Positions 27,182 to 36,064 of a DNA stretch of 64,000 bases are shown one piece after another. Each line of letters begins with the position of its first letter. Within the stretch, counting starts at the first letter, position 1. The notes below the pieces were generated by a model that saw only the letters and a list, made by a program, of their open reading frames with translations, was not told the origin of the DNA and searched no databases. The DNA is from PWXP01 sp040772845 (GTDB lineage Bacteria > Planctomycetota > Planctomycetia > Pirellulales > Thermoguttaceae): positions 1,736,001 to 1,800,000 of the forward strand of contig JAXGXG010000001.1 of NCBI GenBank assembly GCA_040772845.1, written 5' to 3'. The translations under genes were made by a program, and so were the position numbers.

Positions 27182-28710
27182 GGCTCTTTGGTATGCCAGT
27201 CGGTCGCCTGCTGGTACATGGCGGCTGCACGCAGCAACCGCTCCTCTTCAAACGGCGGCGCTTGCAGGTGCAGCCCGATCGGCAGGCCGTCGCTGCTCAG
27301 TCCGCACGGGACGGAAATGCTCGCCACGCCTGCCAGGTTCGCACTGACCGTGTAGAGGTCGAACAGGTACATGGCCAGCGGATTGCCCGCCTTCTCTCCG
27401 AGCTTGTAGGCAGGCGTAGGCGTGACCGGGCCGATCAGCAGGTCGACCTTTTCAAATGCCTGATCGAAATCCTGCCGGATCAGGCGTCGCACCTTGAGCG
27501 CCTTGAGGTAGTAGGCTTCGTAATAGCCGGCACTGAGAGCGTAGGTGCCCAGCATCACACGGCGTTTCACCTCGGGGCCAAATCCCTCGGACCGCGTACG
27601 CCGGTACATGCGCACGAGGGCCGTATCGAGCGATTCCAGCCCGGCCGCATCGCCTGCGGCAACCAGCTTTCTGCGTTCCGCTTCGAGTTCGGCCAGCATG
27701 GCCTGCTCGTCGGTGCGATAGCCGTAGTGCGCGCCGTCATAGCGGGCCAGATTCCCCGACGCTTCGCACGGAGCGATGATGTAATATGTGGCTACGGCAT
27801 ACCGACTGTGCGGCAGGGAAACGTCGTGGACCGTCGCGCCAAGCGACCTGTATACGTCGGCCGCCTCGCGAACGGCGCGTTCGACCTCGCCGTCGAGCCC
27901 GTCGCCGAAATGCTCGCGAACCATGCCCAGACGCAATCCGTTTAACGGCCGGCGCACCGTGTCTGCATACGCCGGAACGGGACGATCGACGGACGTCGAG
28001 TCGTTCGGATCGTAGCCGGCCAGGACTTCGAGCAACAGGGCGCAATCCTCCGCCGTTTGGGCCAGGGGGCCGATCTGGTCCAGGCTGCTGGCGAACGCCA
28101 CCAGTCCGAACCGACTGACTCGCCCGTAGCTGGGCTTCAACCCGGTAACGCCACACAGCGCGGCCGGGCACCGGATGGATCCGCCCGTATCGGTCCCGAC
28201 GGCCAGCGGCGTCATGCGTGCGGCGATGCAGGCCGCAGCGCCGCCACTGGAGCCACCGGGAATGCACTGGAGATTCCACGGGTTGGCGGTCTTCTTGTAG
28301 GCCGAGTTCTCCGTCGATCCGCCCATGGCGAACTCGTCCATATTCGTTCGGCCCAGTAGCACCGCGTCTGCCTTCTTGAGCCGGGCGACCACCGTCGCAT
28401 CGTACGGCGGGCGGAAGTCGGAGAGCATGCGCGACGCGCATGTGGTCCGTTGCCCCTCCTGGCACAGCAGGTCTTTCACGGCAACGGGCAGCCCGGCCAA
28501 AGGACCCAGCGGCTCGCCTGCCGCACGGCGCCGGTCTACCGTTTGCGCTTGCTGAAGGGCCGCCTCGGCGTCCACGCGCAAAAAGGCGCCGATAGCGCCG
28601 TCGCGCCGCTCGATCTGTTCCAGACACGCCCGGGTCAGTTCGACGGCCGCGACCTCGCCCGTTCGCAGTCTCTGACACAGTTCGGTCGCCGTATGTCCGA
28701 GCAGTGTCAT
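27178..28710 (-). CDS. gatA: Aspartyl/glutamyl-tRNA amidotransferase subunit A
   Basis: Encodes 510 residues of an amidase-signature enzyme. The catalytic Lys is K79 (LPVAVKDLL), with cis-Ser S154 (PGGSSGGAAA) and nucleophile S178 (VGTDTGGSIRCPAAL); the numbering equals that of Staphylococcus aureus GatA. It releases ammonia from glutamine for the GatB active site. I took the ATG at 28710, which overlaps the gatC stop as ATGA, rather than an ATG 12 codons earlier. It is the middle gene of gatCAB. Confidence 0.97.
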   Translation of the reverse strand: MTLLGHTATELCQRLRTGEVAAVELTRACLEQIERRDGAIGAFLRVDAEAALQQAQTVDRRRAAGEPLGPLAGLPVAVKDLLCQEGQRTTCASRMLSDFRPPYDATVVARLKKADAVLLGRTNMDEFAMGGSTENSAYKKTANPWNLQCIPGGSSGGAAACIAARMTPLAVGTDTGGSIRCPAALCGVTGLKPSYGRVSRFGLVAFASSLDQIGPLAQTAEDCALLLEVLAGYDPNDSTSVDRPVPAYADTVRRPLNGLRLGMVREHFGDGLDGEVERAVREAADVYRSLGATVHDVSLPHSRYAVATYYIIAPCEASGNLARYDGAHYGYRTDEQAMLAELEAERRKLVAAGDAAGLESLDTALVRMYRRTRSEGFGPEVKRRVMLGTYALSAGYYEAYYLKALKVRRLIRQDFDQAFEKVDLLIGPVTPTPAYKLGEKAGNPLAMYLFDLYTVSANLAGVASISVPCGLSSDGLPIGLHLQAPPFEEERLLRAAAMYQQATDWHTKEP

Positions 28711-29003
28711 ACGATCTCTCCCAGCACGGCCGGCACCCGATAACACGCGTCGTCGCGGTTGGGCGCATTGGCCAGGGCCTGCTCCCGGGGAAGACCGGGG
28801 CGAACCTGATCGTCGCGGAGCGAGTCCACCAGGTCGAGCGGATGAGCCATCGGCTCGACCCCCTCCGTATCCACCTGCTCCAACAGGGTCATATAGTCCA
28901 GCACGGCGCCAAGTTGTCCGGTCATCTGCTCCAGTTCCGCCTCCGAAAGGAGGAGCCTTGCCAGGAGCGAGACCTTTTCGACTTCGTTACGAGAGATCGC
29001 CAT
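28707..29003 (-). CDS. gatC: Aspartyl/glutamyl-tRNA amidotransferase subunit C
   Basis: Encodes 98 residues beginning MAISRNEVEKVSLLARLLLS, the usual GatC N-terminus, with the central LGAVLDYMTLLEQVDTEGVE and the closing LRDDQVRPGLPREQALANAP that wraps GatA and GatB. A longer in-frame reading begins at 29090 with MNNPG; that Met is inside the inverted end of the repeat element and is an artefact, so the start at 29003 is preferred. It heads the gatCAB operon. Confidence 0.95.
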   Translation of the reverse strand: MAISRNEVEKVSLLARLLLSEAELEQMTGQLGAVLDYMTLLEQVDTEGVEPMAHPLDLVDSLRDDQVRPGLPREQALANAPNRDDACYRVPAVLGEIV

Positions 29004-29075
29004 CGATTCGGCCCCAGGTGGAGAGTCAACAACGGGTGAACTGCCGCACGGTCGGCACTGGCGCCCCGAACACGG

Positions 29076-29257
29076 GCCCGGATTATTCATCTACGTGGGG
29101 TGGGTCAAGGTCGCGTAAATCATTGGTGGGTCCGCACAAGCCACAATCGAGCTGACTTCCAACCCGCCGCTTGGAAAAACGCCGACACCGGCGACCGATG
29201 ACCCACCAAGTAAGCGGCTTGTTTGGCCCACCCTACCTATCGTGAACAATCCGGGCT
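29076..29257. repeat. 180-bp interspersed element, copy 2
   Basis: Begins GCCCGGATTATTCATCTACG and ends GTGAACAATCCGGGCT, so the tips are inverted repeats of each other. Inside, TGGGTCAAGGTCGCGTAAAT and GGTGGGTCCGCACAAGCC match the other copies. It fills most of the gap 29004-29358 between gatC and rpmB. Confidence 0.9.
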
Positions 29258-29284
29258 GGCATCCCGAACGCGTCCACACACAAG

Positions 29285-29316
29285 AGACGCGCTCCGGCCG
29301 CCCGACAAGCGCGTCT
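29285..29316 (-). terminator. Hairpin downstream of rpmB
   Basis: AGACGCGCT and AGCGCGTCT pair perfectly over nine bases around a 14-base loop, 43 bases beyond the rpmB stop. A following TCTCTTGTGTG on the minus strand gives a loose T-rich tail. Confidence 0.5.
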
Positions 29317-29358
29317 GCCTGACTTCCACGGCATGCAGATGGACAGCCGACGGAATGC

Positions 29359-29634
29359 TCAAGCCGACTTGGCTTCCTTGGGCAACTGGAACGGCGCCAC
29401 GCGAACCCGCTTGGTCACTGCCCCACTGCGAAGACACTGGGTGCATACCCGAACCGTCTTGTTTGTGCCGTTGGCGGTCGTTACCCGCACTCGCTGGAGA
29501 TTGGGCTTGAACTTCCGGCGGCTGATGCCAGTGACCTTTGTACCAACTCCACCGAGGTATTTTGCCTTACCCCTATGGGACACCGAATTGCCCATCACGG
29601 GCTTCTTTCCACATACTTCACAAGCGAATGCCAT
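29359..29634 (-). CDS. rpmB: 50S ribosomal protein L28
   Basis: Encodes 91 residues. The start MAFACEVCGKKPVMGNSVSH and the later SRRKFKPNLQRVRV are typical of bacterial L28. It has two CxxC pairs (CEVC at 5-8 and CTQC later), so it is the zinc-binding form. The tail after RVAPFQLPKE is short. It is transcribed alone, with a promoter-like sequence upstream and a hairpin downstream. The repeat element separates it from gatC. Confidence 0.96.
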   Translation of the reverse strand: MAFACEVCGKKPVMGNSVSHRGKAKYLGGVGTKVTGISRRKFKPNLQRVRVTTANGTNKTVRVCTQCLRSGAVTKRVRVAPFQLPKEAKSA

Positions 29635-29679
29635 GGCAAGCTACCTTTTTCACGTCTCCCAAGACACGGACAAACTCGC

Positions 29680-29707
29680 AGTATAGCTGATCGGCTGTTC
29701 GGCGCAA
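29680..29707 (-). promoter_or_regulatory. Candidate rpmB promoter
   Basis: On the minus strand TTGCGC, a 16-base spacer and TATACT, ending about 45 bases before the rpmB start. Position and -10 match are good; the -35 is partial. Confidence 0.45.
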
Positions 29708-29751
29708 AGGGGTCACAATTCCCCATTGCGATTCAGGCTGCAGGAACAGAT

Positions 29752-29865
29752 TTGGGCTTGGAGTACGAGACATTCGCCATTCCCGAGCCCGGTACGCTCT
29801 GTCTGCTGTGCCTGGCCGGAATCGCGGCTGTGAGCTACCGCCGCCGCAAGCGTCCCGTCCGGTGA
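29752..29865 (+). pseudogene. PEP-CTERM protein, C-terminal fragment
   Basis: The last 37 codons read LGLEYETFAIPEPGTLCLLC and AGIAAVSYRRRKRPVR, a complete PEP-CTERM sorting signal (PEP, hydrophobic helix, Arg cluster). The frame upstream runs antisense through rpmB and holds no exported domain, so the body of the gene is lost. It lies before the giant PEP-CTERM gene. The remaining bases of 29866-30064 show no gene. Confidence 0.7.
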
Positions 29866-30064
29866 ACCGGCTCGACAAGGCGTGAACGACCGCTCAATCG
29901 CATTGGCCGAGTCGGCGGTTCGCATCGACCGTTCCGTCGGAGTCGTGGAGTTTGCATTCGTGCGGAGTGGCAGCTACAATCGTCGCTTGGGGGATACCAG
30001 ATGACGGGATGCCGTTGACGGCTACGGGAGGCATCTCGAAACCACTCATTTTGGGAGGATGACC

Positions 30065-33000
30065 ATGGTCGCCCGCCTTGCCTTTTTGATGGCAGTACTG
30101 GCCCCAGTGTCCGTAAGCAGTTGGGCCTCAGCCGCACTCGTTCTTTACGAAGGCTTCGATTACGCGTCCCCAGGTGTTATCACTGGCGAAAACGGTGGAT
30201 ATGGGTGGCCGGCGGGCTCTGGCTGGCAAGGAAGTGCGTCCATGTCGGTTGCAGGTTCCGGTTTGACTTATGGGGCTCTCACAACTTCGGGCAATGCCGC
30301 GGAAGTCTCGTCCGACCGCGAGGAAGCCAATTACCGTAGTTGGGATAGCGGCCTTTTCACCGGTGGCAACGGCGCCCTCTGGTTCTCCTTCCTGCTGGAT
30401 ACATCTGCCACGACCTCCGATTTGCGTGTCTTTCCTTTGGGCTCTACGGGAACGACCGGTGCAGGCGTGTTCATCGCCAACAACACCGTTCGTGCCGACA
30501 TCGCTGCCCAGCGGTCAGGTTCTCTTGCATTGGACTCTGGTGAAACCAATCTGATCGTCGCACGGATCGGATTCTCCGACGCGTCAGGTGAAGACTCTGT
30601 GCGGGTGTGGGTGAATCCCTCGCTGGACGAGCAACCCACCACAGGGTACGTGGAGCAAAAAGGCGATTTCCCGCTGTTCACATCGGGTGAAGATCCGCTT
30701 CCGTACAACTTCTTTATCCGTGGCGGCAGTACCTGGGACGGCGCCGTCGACGAATTGCGGCTTGAGACTACTTACTTCGATACGGCGCCGCTCTTCAGGC
30801 TCGATTTCAACGGCAGGGGAACCGACACGCAAGCCGGCTACTTCGCCATGGGCACGGAACCCGAAAATGAGAATCTACCATTTGTTGACACGGCTGTTTT
30901 CTCCGATGTTTTCGGTCCGGGCGAGGATATTGAGATTGCGTTCGACGGCAACCGGGCCAAGAGCCGTGCAGCACTCAGCGGTGGCCCCTATCAAGATCTT
31001 TCCAACCTGTTGCGCGATTGGTACGGGAAGGATGGCATCGACGATTTTTCGTTATCGTTGACGCTACCGCATGGAACTTACAGGCTTACAAGCTTACACC
31101 ATGACGCTGAGGCGAGCGCGGATCGATCGATCGACGTCAATCTGCAAGATGCGATTGGCACTCGAACGGAAGCAATCGTACAAACCGGAGGAGCTGCCCC
31201 GGAAAGTATCGGGACCTTCACAGGGAACGTCACCTCGAATGGTACGGACGCCATAACCCTGACCTATGCATCGAGCGGCCAAATCGGAATTAACGGGCTC
31301 CACCTGGAGCCATTCGGTTTCTGGAGCAGCGAGTCGGGAGGACTCTGGAGCAACGCAGACAACTGGATGCACGGCCACATGGCTGCGGGAGCCGACACAA
31401 TCGCCAGCTTTCGTGGCGTGAATATTCTCAGCGACGTTACGATCAGCCTTGACTCCAGCCGAACGCTCTACGGTCTGGCATTTGGCGACCTTGATCCGAC
31501 CAGTCCCGCCGGCTGGAAGATCGATAGTAACGGCGATCCGGCCAATACGATCAGCCTAAGTGGTGTGCCATTCACCATTACGGTCAACGACTTGGGAACC
31601 GGAAAGACAGCCGAGATTGCGGTTGCCTTCACGGGTGATACAGGCGCGATTGTGAAGGACGGCGACGGCACACTGAACCTTACCACGGCTACCAGCACAT
31701 TCGCCTCCTTGTATGTCAATGAAGGCATCGTCGCCCTGTCCGACGGCGCCGACGTGACGCTCTCGACCTACCTATATGTCGGTTCAAACGCCGGTGACAA
31801 CGGCACCCTTACCGTGGCGGACGGCGCCTCGATTCTTTACGACAGTACAGGCACGAATTTCGTGGTCGGCGTTTCGGGAACAGGCGCCGTCGTTCAAACG
31901 GGCGGCATCGTCGCACAAAGCGCCCGTGGCGCCATGTACCTTGGTTACAACAGCAGCGCCCAGGGCGCCTACCAAATCAGCGGTGGCACGCTCGATCAGG
32001 GATCCCTGACCGTCGGCGGAAATTATGGCGGCACGGGCAGTTTCGAGCAAACCGGGGGCGCAGTCATCGCCCGGCGCGACGTCCGCATCGGACGCGGCGG
32101 CGGCTATGGTTCCTATACCATTTCCGACGGAACCTTGACCGTCGATAGCTCCAGCGGCATCGGGGACGGCCGCCTGGTCCTCGGGTTCGATACGTCCGGT
32201 TCGGTGGCCGTCTTCAACCAGTCCGGTGGAATCGTTGATGCCCTGGGAGTCCACCTCGGCCGGGAAGCAGACACGACGGGTACTTACAACTTGTCCGGCG
32301 GCGAACTGCGCACGCCTGTCATCAACACCGGTTCTGGAACCGCTCAGTTCAACTGGTCCGGCGGGACGATTCGGCCACGCACCGGCGGCAGTCTCAGCGT
32401 GTCCACGCCAATCACGCTCGGCGGCGCGGGCGCAACGTTCAACTCCACCGACGCAGGCGGTACGGCACGCACGATTACCGTTAGCGCTGCACTCAACGGC
32501 GACGGCGCTCTTGCCAAAGACGGGCTCGGAACCTTGGCCCTCAGTGGCGACAACAGCTACACCGGCTCGACCACTGTGGCTGCCGGCGCGATAAGAATCA
32601 GCCACGACAACGCCCTGGGGTCGGCAGTCGAAGGCACAACCGTTGCCGATAGCGCCGCCCTGGAAATGCAAGGCGGGATTACGGTCACCGGCGAAGCCCT
32701 GACAATCACCGGCTCGGGCAGCGCCGGCGCACTACGCAGCACAAGCGGCAACAACGCGTGGACCGGCACGGTCACCCTGGACGGCGACAGCCGCATCGGC
32801 GTCGACGCCGATACCCTTACGCTTAGCGGGGTCCTGAGCGGCGATGCCCTCACTAAGAGCGGCAGCGGTGCTCTGGTACTCAGCACGGCAACCAGCGAGA
32901 TCGACGGGCTTTCCATCACCGGGGGGACGGTCACTCTGGCCGACGGCGCCGATGTCACCCTCGCAACCAGCCTGTATGTGGGCCGCTACTCCGGGCAAAA

Positions 33001-34426
33001 TGGCGCCCTGGTGGTAGCCGACGGGACGCGCATCGTGATCAGTGAGGTCGATGGCGTCCTATTCTACATTGGCACGTCCGGCACTGGCAAGATTACGCAA
33101 ACGGGCGGTACGGTTGAACAGAATGACCGCGGGGCCATGTACATCGGTAACAACGGCGCCTACGATATCAGTGGCGGCACGTTCGACCAGGGCTCTTTGA
33201 GCATCGGAACCGGAGCAGGTACGGGAAGCGTTGTGCAGACGGGCGGCGACGTCTACGCACGACGCGATATCCGGATGGGCCGATACGGCGGTACAGGCAT
33301 CTACACCATCTCAGGTGGAACACTGACCGTCAACAACTCCAGCGGCCGCGACAATGGCTATCTGGTGGTCGGACGCGACACAGAAGGTTCATCTGCCACC
33401 TTCAACCAGTCCGGCGGAATCGTCGACGCCCTGGGCGTCCAGCTCGGCCGGGAAGCAGACACGGCGGGTACTTACAACTTGTCCGGCGGCGAACTGCGCA
33501 CGCCTGTCATCAACGCCGGTTCTGGAACCGCACAGTTCCACTGGTCTGGCGGGACGATTCGCCCACGCACCGCCGGGGACCTCGCCATTTCTATGCCGCT
33601 GACACTCGTCGGGGCAAGTGCCACGTTCGATTCCAGCGACGCCGGCGGCGCCGCGCGCACGATTACCGTCAGTTCGGCCCTCGGTGAAAGCGGCGGCGCC
33701 TGGGGCCTGGCCAAGCAAGGCGAAGGCACTCTGACGCTGAATGCCGCCAATACGTACACGGGGACAACCGACATTTTCGCCGGCACGCTCAAGCTCGGCC
33801 CCGGCGGATCCATTGCCGCCAGCACCACGATTGCCGTCGCGGCCGGCGCCGCCTTCGACGTGGCCGACGTCTCGGGCGGCTACGCTGTCGCCGCAGGCCA
33901 GACCCTGGCGGGCTCAGGCGCCGTATTGGGCGATGCCATTGTCGGCAATTCCGCCTTTCTCTCGCCCGGATCGAGTGTCGGAACACTGACGTTTCAAGAC
34001 CAACTCACGCTCGCTGCCGGCGCGACACTCGACTGGGAGTTCATCAACGCAGACACCGCACGCGTTACTTACGACACGATCGACGGCACAAACCTCTACC
34101 TGCCCGAATCGGGAACCTTGACTTTGAACATCACCGGCCTCGCTACAGAGGCAGGTTACCGCCTCGAAGCCGGCGACAGCTTCACGCTTTTTGACGGCGA
34201 CGTGTACCTTGGCAGTACGCTGTTGGATGCAGGAACCGACCTTGCCAGTCTGTTCCAGATCAACGACAATAGCGGGTGGTGGGGCGCCTGGCAGGTCAGT
34301 ACCGGCAGCCTGATTCTGACCGCCGTTCCCGAACCGGGAGCCGGATTGCTCCTGCTTATGGCCGTTGTCTGCATGCTGTCCGTCCGCAGGCGAACGTCAA
34401 CCGTGCAGGCATCACCAACCGAGTGA
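30065..34426 (+). CDS. Giant autotransporter-type beta-strand-repeat PEP-CTERM protein
   Basis: Encodes 1,453 residues. A signal peptide (MVARLAFLMAVLAPVSVSSW) leads to a beta-sandwich (about 25-230, LamG-like). A second domain follows to about 420. From there to about 1,350 runs a long parallel beta-helix built of Gly/Thr-rich repeats such as YNLSGGELRTPVIN, GDNSYTGSTTVAAGAIRI and NTYTGTTDIFAGTLKL, matching autotransporter-associated beta-strand repeats. The end is VPEPGAGLLLLMAVVCML plus Arg residues, an exosortase signal; no outer-membrane barrel is present. It is likely an exported surface or matrix protein. I took the second ATG (30065) because GGGAGG abuts the first one. Confidence 0.85.
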   Translation: MVARLAFLMAVLAPVSVSSWASAALVLYEGFDYASPGVITGENGGYGWPAGSGWQGSASMSVAGSGLTYGALTTSGNAAEVSSDREEANYRSWDSGLFTGGNGALWFSFLLDTSATTSDLRVFPLGSTGTTGAGVFIANNTVRADIAAQRSGSLALDSGETNLIVARIGFSDASGEDSVRVWVNPSLDEQPTTGYVEQKGDFPLFTSGEDPLPYNFFIRGGSTWDGAVDELRLETTYFDTAPLFRLDFNGRGTDTQAGYFAMGTEPENENLPFVDTAVFSDVFGPGEDIEIAFDGNRAKSRAALSGGPYQDLSNLLRDWYGKDGIDDFSLSLTLPHGTYRLTSLHHDAEASADRSIDVNLQDAIGTRTEAIVQTGGAAPESIGTFTGNVTSNGTDAITLTYASSGQIGINGLHLEPFGFWSSESGGLWSNADNWMHGHMAAGADTIASFRGVNILSDVTISLDSSRTLYGLAFGDLDPTSPAGWKIDSNGDPANTISLSGVPFTITVNDLGTGKTAEIAVAFTGDTGAIVKDGDGTLNLTTATSTFASLYVNEGIVALSDGADVTLSTYLYVGSNAGDNGTLTVADGASILYDSTGTNFVVGVSGTGAVVQTGGIVAQSARGAMYLGYNSSAQGAYQISGGTLDQGSLTVGGNYGGTGSFEQTGGAVIARRDVRIGRGGGYGSYTISDGTLTVDSSSGIGDGRLVLGFDTSGSVAVFNQSGGIVDALGVHLGREADTTGTYNLSGGELRTPVINTGSGTAQFNWSGGTIRPRTGGSLSVSTPITLGGAGATFNSTDAGGTARTITVSAALNGDGALAKDGLGTLALSGDNSYTGSTTVAAGAIRISHDNALGSAVEGTTVADSAALEMQGGITVTGEALTITGSGSAGALRSTSGNNAWTGTVTLDGDSRIGVDADTLTLSGVLSGDALTKSGSGALVLSTATSEIDGLSITGGTVTLADGADVTLATSLYVGRYSGQNGALVVADGTRIVISEVDGVLFYIGTSGTGKITQTGGTVEQNDRGAMYIGNNGAYDISGGTFDQGSLSIGTGAGTGSVVQTGGDVYARRDIRMGRYGGTGIYTISGGTLTVNNSSGRDNGYLVVGRDTEGSSATFNQSGGIVDALGVQLGREADTAGTYNLSGGELRTPVINAGSGTAQFHWSGGTIRPRTAGDLAISMPLTLVGASATFDSSDAGGAARTITVSSALGESGGAWGLAKQGEGTLTLNAANTYTGTTDIFAGTLKLGPGGSIAASTTIAVAAGAAFDVADVSGGYAVAAGQTLAGSGAVLGDAIVGNSAFLSPGSSVGTLTFQDQLTLAAGATLDWEFINADTARVTYDTIDGTNLYLPESGTLTLNITGLATEAGYRLEAGDSFTLFDGDVYLGSTLLDAGTDLASLFQINDNSGWWGAWQVSTGSLILTAVPEPGAGLLLLMAVVCMLSVRRRTSTVQASPTE
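32213..33576 (+). repeat. Internal 1,188-bp-spaced duplication in the beta-helix gene
   Basis: Bases 32213-32388 and 33401-33576 are nearly identical, an offset of 396 codons. Most changes fall in third positions. Flanking parts show the same module order (ISGGT, DQGSL, RRDVRIGR) at lower identity, so one module of about 400 residues was duplicated. Confidence 0.8.
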
Positions 34427-34496
34427 ACACCAATTTGGTTTGAATTGTTCTTGACACCCACACCTACTTTCCACCTACCTTATGAAAGGACCCACC

Positions 34497-35915
34497 ATGC
34501 CAACAATCCGCCGGCGTACGTTTCTCAAGAGCACGTTGGCTGCCGCAGGCGCGGCTGCAACGTTTACGATTTCGAGCGACCGGGCAGGCGCGCGGGTTCT
34601 CGGCGCGAATGAGCGGCTGCGTGTCGCGATCTGCGGGGCAGGCGGCCGAGGCCGCGGCCATCTGGGCTCGTATAAGAGCATGGACAACGTCGAGGTTGCC
34701 TGGGTCATCGATGCCGACCGGCGACGGGCGAAGGACGCGCCGAATACCACGACCGACCTCCGCAAGGCACTGGAGGACAAGAACCTCGACGCCGTCTCGG
34801 TGGCGACTCCGAACCACTGGCACTCGCTGGCCGTGATTCTCTGCGCGCAGGCCGGCAAGCACTGCTATGTCGAGAAACCGGCCAGTCACGACATTTATGA
34901 AGGGCGCGTCGCCTTGGAAGCCGCGAAGAAGTACGGCGTTGTCATCCAGCACGGCACGCAGCAGCGATCGGACCAGGGACGGGCCAACATGATCAAGGCC
35001 ATCCATTCCGGCAAGTACGGCAAGCTGGCCGTAGCCCATGGGTTCTGCTGCAAGCCGCGTAGCGGCATCGGGCACAAGCCGGTCGAAGCCCCGCCTGAAT
35101 GGCTCGACTGGAACCAGTGGCGCGGCCCCGCCAAGATCGAGTATCACGGCAATCTGGTGCATTACAACTGGCACTGGTTCTGGCCCACCGGCAACGGCGA
35201 CCTGAACAACCAGGGCACACACCAGCTCGACGTCGCATTCTGGTCGCTCGATCCGGCGCTGACCGCCCCGGTTCGCGCCATGGCCTTGGGCGGCCGGTTC
35301 GCCTGGGACGACCAGGGCGAAACGCCCAATACCATGTTCGCCATTGCCGAATATCCCAATGGGCAGAAGGTGTTCTTCAACGTGCGGAACGTCAACTACA
35401 AGGGCTACCAGCACGAGGTCAAGAACGACTTCTACTTCGAGGACGGCGGCAAGATTCTCGGCAGTACTTACATCTCGCCAAGCGGCAAAGAAGAAAAGGT
35501 CCAGGGCGAGCCGGCCGAAATCACCCCAGGCGGCCCGTTCGGAGCCTTCGTCGCCGCGTGCCGCGCCGGCGATCCGAGTATGTCCAATGCCAATATGGAA
35601 ATCGCCCACTACTCGTGCCTGCTGGGGCACGTCATGAACAACTCGTACCGAATCGGCAAGAAAGCGCCGTTCAACAAGAAGGCGGGCCGGTTCGGCGACG
35701 ACAAACTGGCCTACGAGGAGTTCGCAAAGGTCCACGAGATCATGCGCGACGGCGTCGGCGTGCCCGAAGACAAGGCCGAATACACCGTCGGCCCGTGGCT
35801 TACGTTCGACCCGAAGACCGAACGGTTCACCGGCGAACGCGCCGACGAAGCCAACAAGCTCGTCCGCGACCCGCGCAACGAGGAGTTCGATATCCCAACA
35901 CCCGACAAGGTTTAG
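34497..35915 (+). CDS. Tat-exported Gfo/Idh/MocA oxidoreductase
   Basis: Encodes 472 residues. It has a twin-arginine leader (IRRRTFLKSTLAAAG), then the NAD(P)-binding fold RLRVAICGAGGRGRGHLGSY. The family signature is VATPNHWHSLAVILCAQAGK then HCYVEKPASHDIYEGR, where EKP holds the catalytic lysine. The C-terminal domain carries NQGTHQLDVAFWSLD. Such proteins oxidise or reduce sugars and related compounds; exported ones are abundant in planctomycetes and their substrates are mostly unknown. The ATG at 34497 is preferred over 34482 because AAAGGA lies at proper distance. A good hairpin follows the stop. Confidence 0.9.
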   Translation: MPTIRRRTFLKSTLAAAGAAATFTISSDRAGARVLGANERLRVAICGAGGRGRGHLGSYKSMDNVEVAWVIDADRRRAKDAPNTTTDLRKALEDKNLDAVSVATPNHWHSLAVILCAQAGKHCYVEKPASHDIYEGRVALEAAKKYGVVIQHGTQQRSDQGRANMIKAIHSGKYGKLAVAHGFCCKPRSGIGHKPVEAPPEWLDWNQWRGPAKIEYHGNLVHYNWHWFWPTGNGDLNNQGTHQLDVAFWSLDPALTAPVRAMALGGRFAWDDQGETPNTMFAIAEYPNGQKVFFNVRNVNYKGYQHEVKNDFYFEDGGKILGSTYISPSGKEEKVQGEPAEITPGGPFGAFVAACRAGDPSMSNANMEIAHYSCLLGHVMNNSYRIGKKAPFNKKAGRFGDDKLAYEEFAKVHEIMRDGVGVPEDKAEYTVGPWLTFDPKTERFTGERADEANKLVRDPRNEEFDIPTPDKV

Positions 35916-35931
35916 GGAAAGGAATATGCTT

Positions 35932-35976
35932 CCGGGTGGCTGTTGCAGGCAATACGGCAGCAGCCACCCGGTGTTT
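35932..35976 (+). terminator. Rho-independent terminator after the Gfo/Idh/MocA gene
   Basis: CCGGGTGGCTGTTGC and GCAGCAGCCACCCGG pair over 15 positions (one G-U) around a 10-base loop, followed by TGTTTT. It starts 17 bases after the stop. Confidence 0.75.
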
Positions 35977-36064
35977 TCCAATGGATCCCTTCTTGTTGAT
36001 CAGGTACAAAGGTAATTGCCGTCACCGGTCGACTTCTCTCTGGCAACGGCACACGGAGGAACCC

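Noticed and set aside
29091..29279. Short frames of about 60 codons inside the repeat elements (also at 7023-7205 and 46061-46252)
   Set aside because: They recur only because the element recurs, and the copies are not conserved as proteins. The MNNPG starts of gatC and tolC readings come from the same tips.
34451..34481. TTGACA with TACCTT as a promoter for the first Gfo/Idh/MocA gene
   Set aside because: The spacer is 19 bases and the -10 match is poor, so support is too weak to list.
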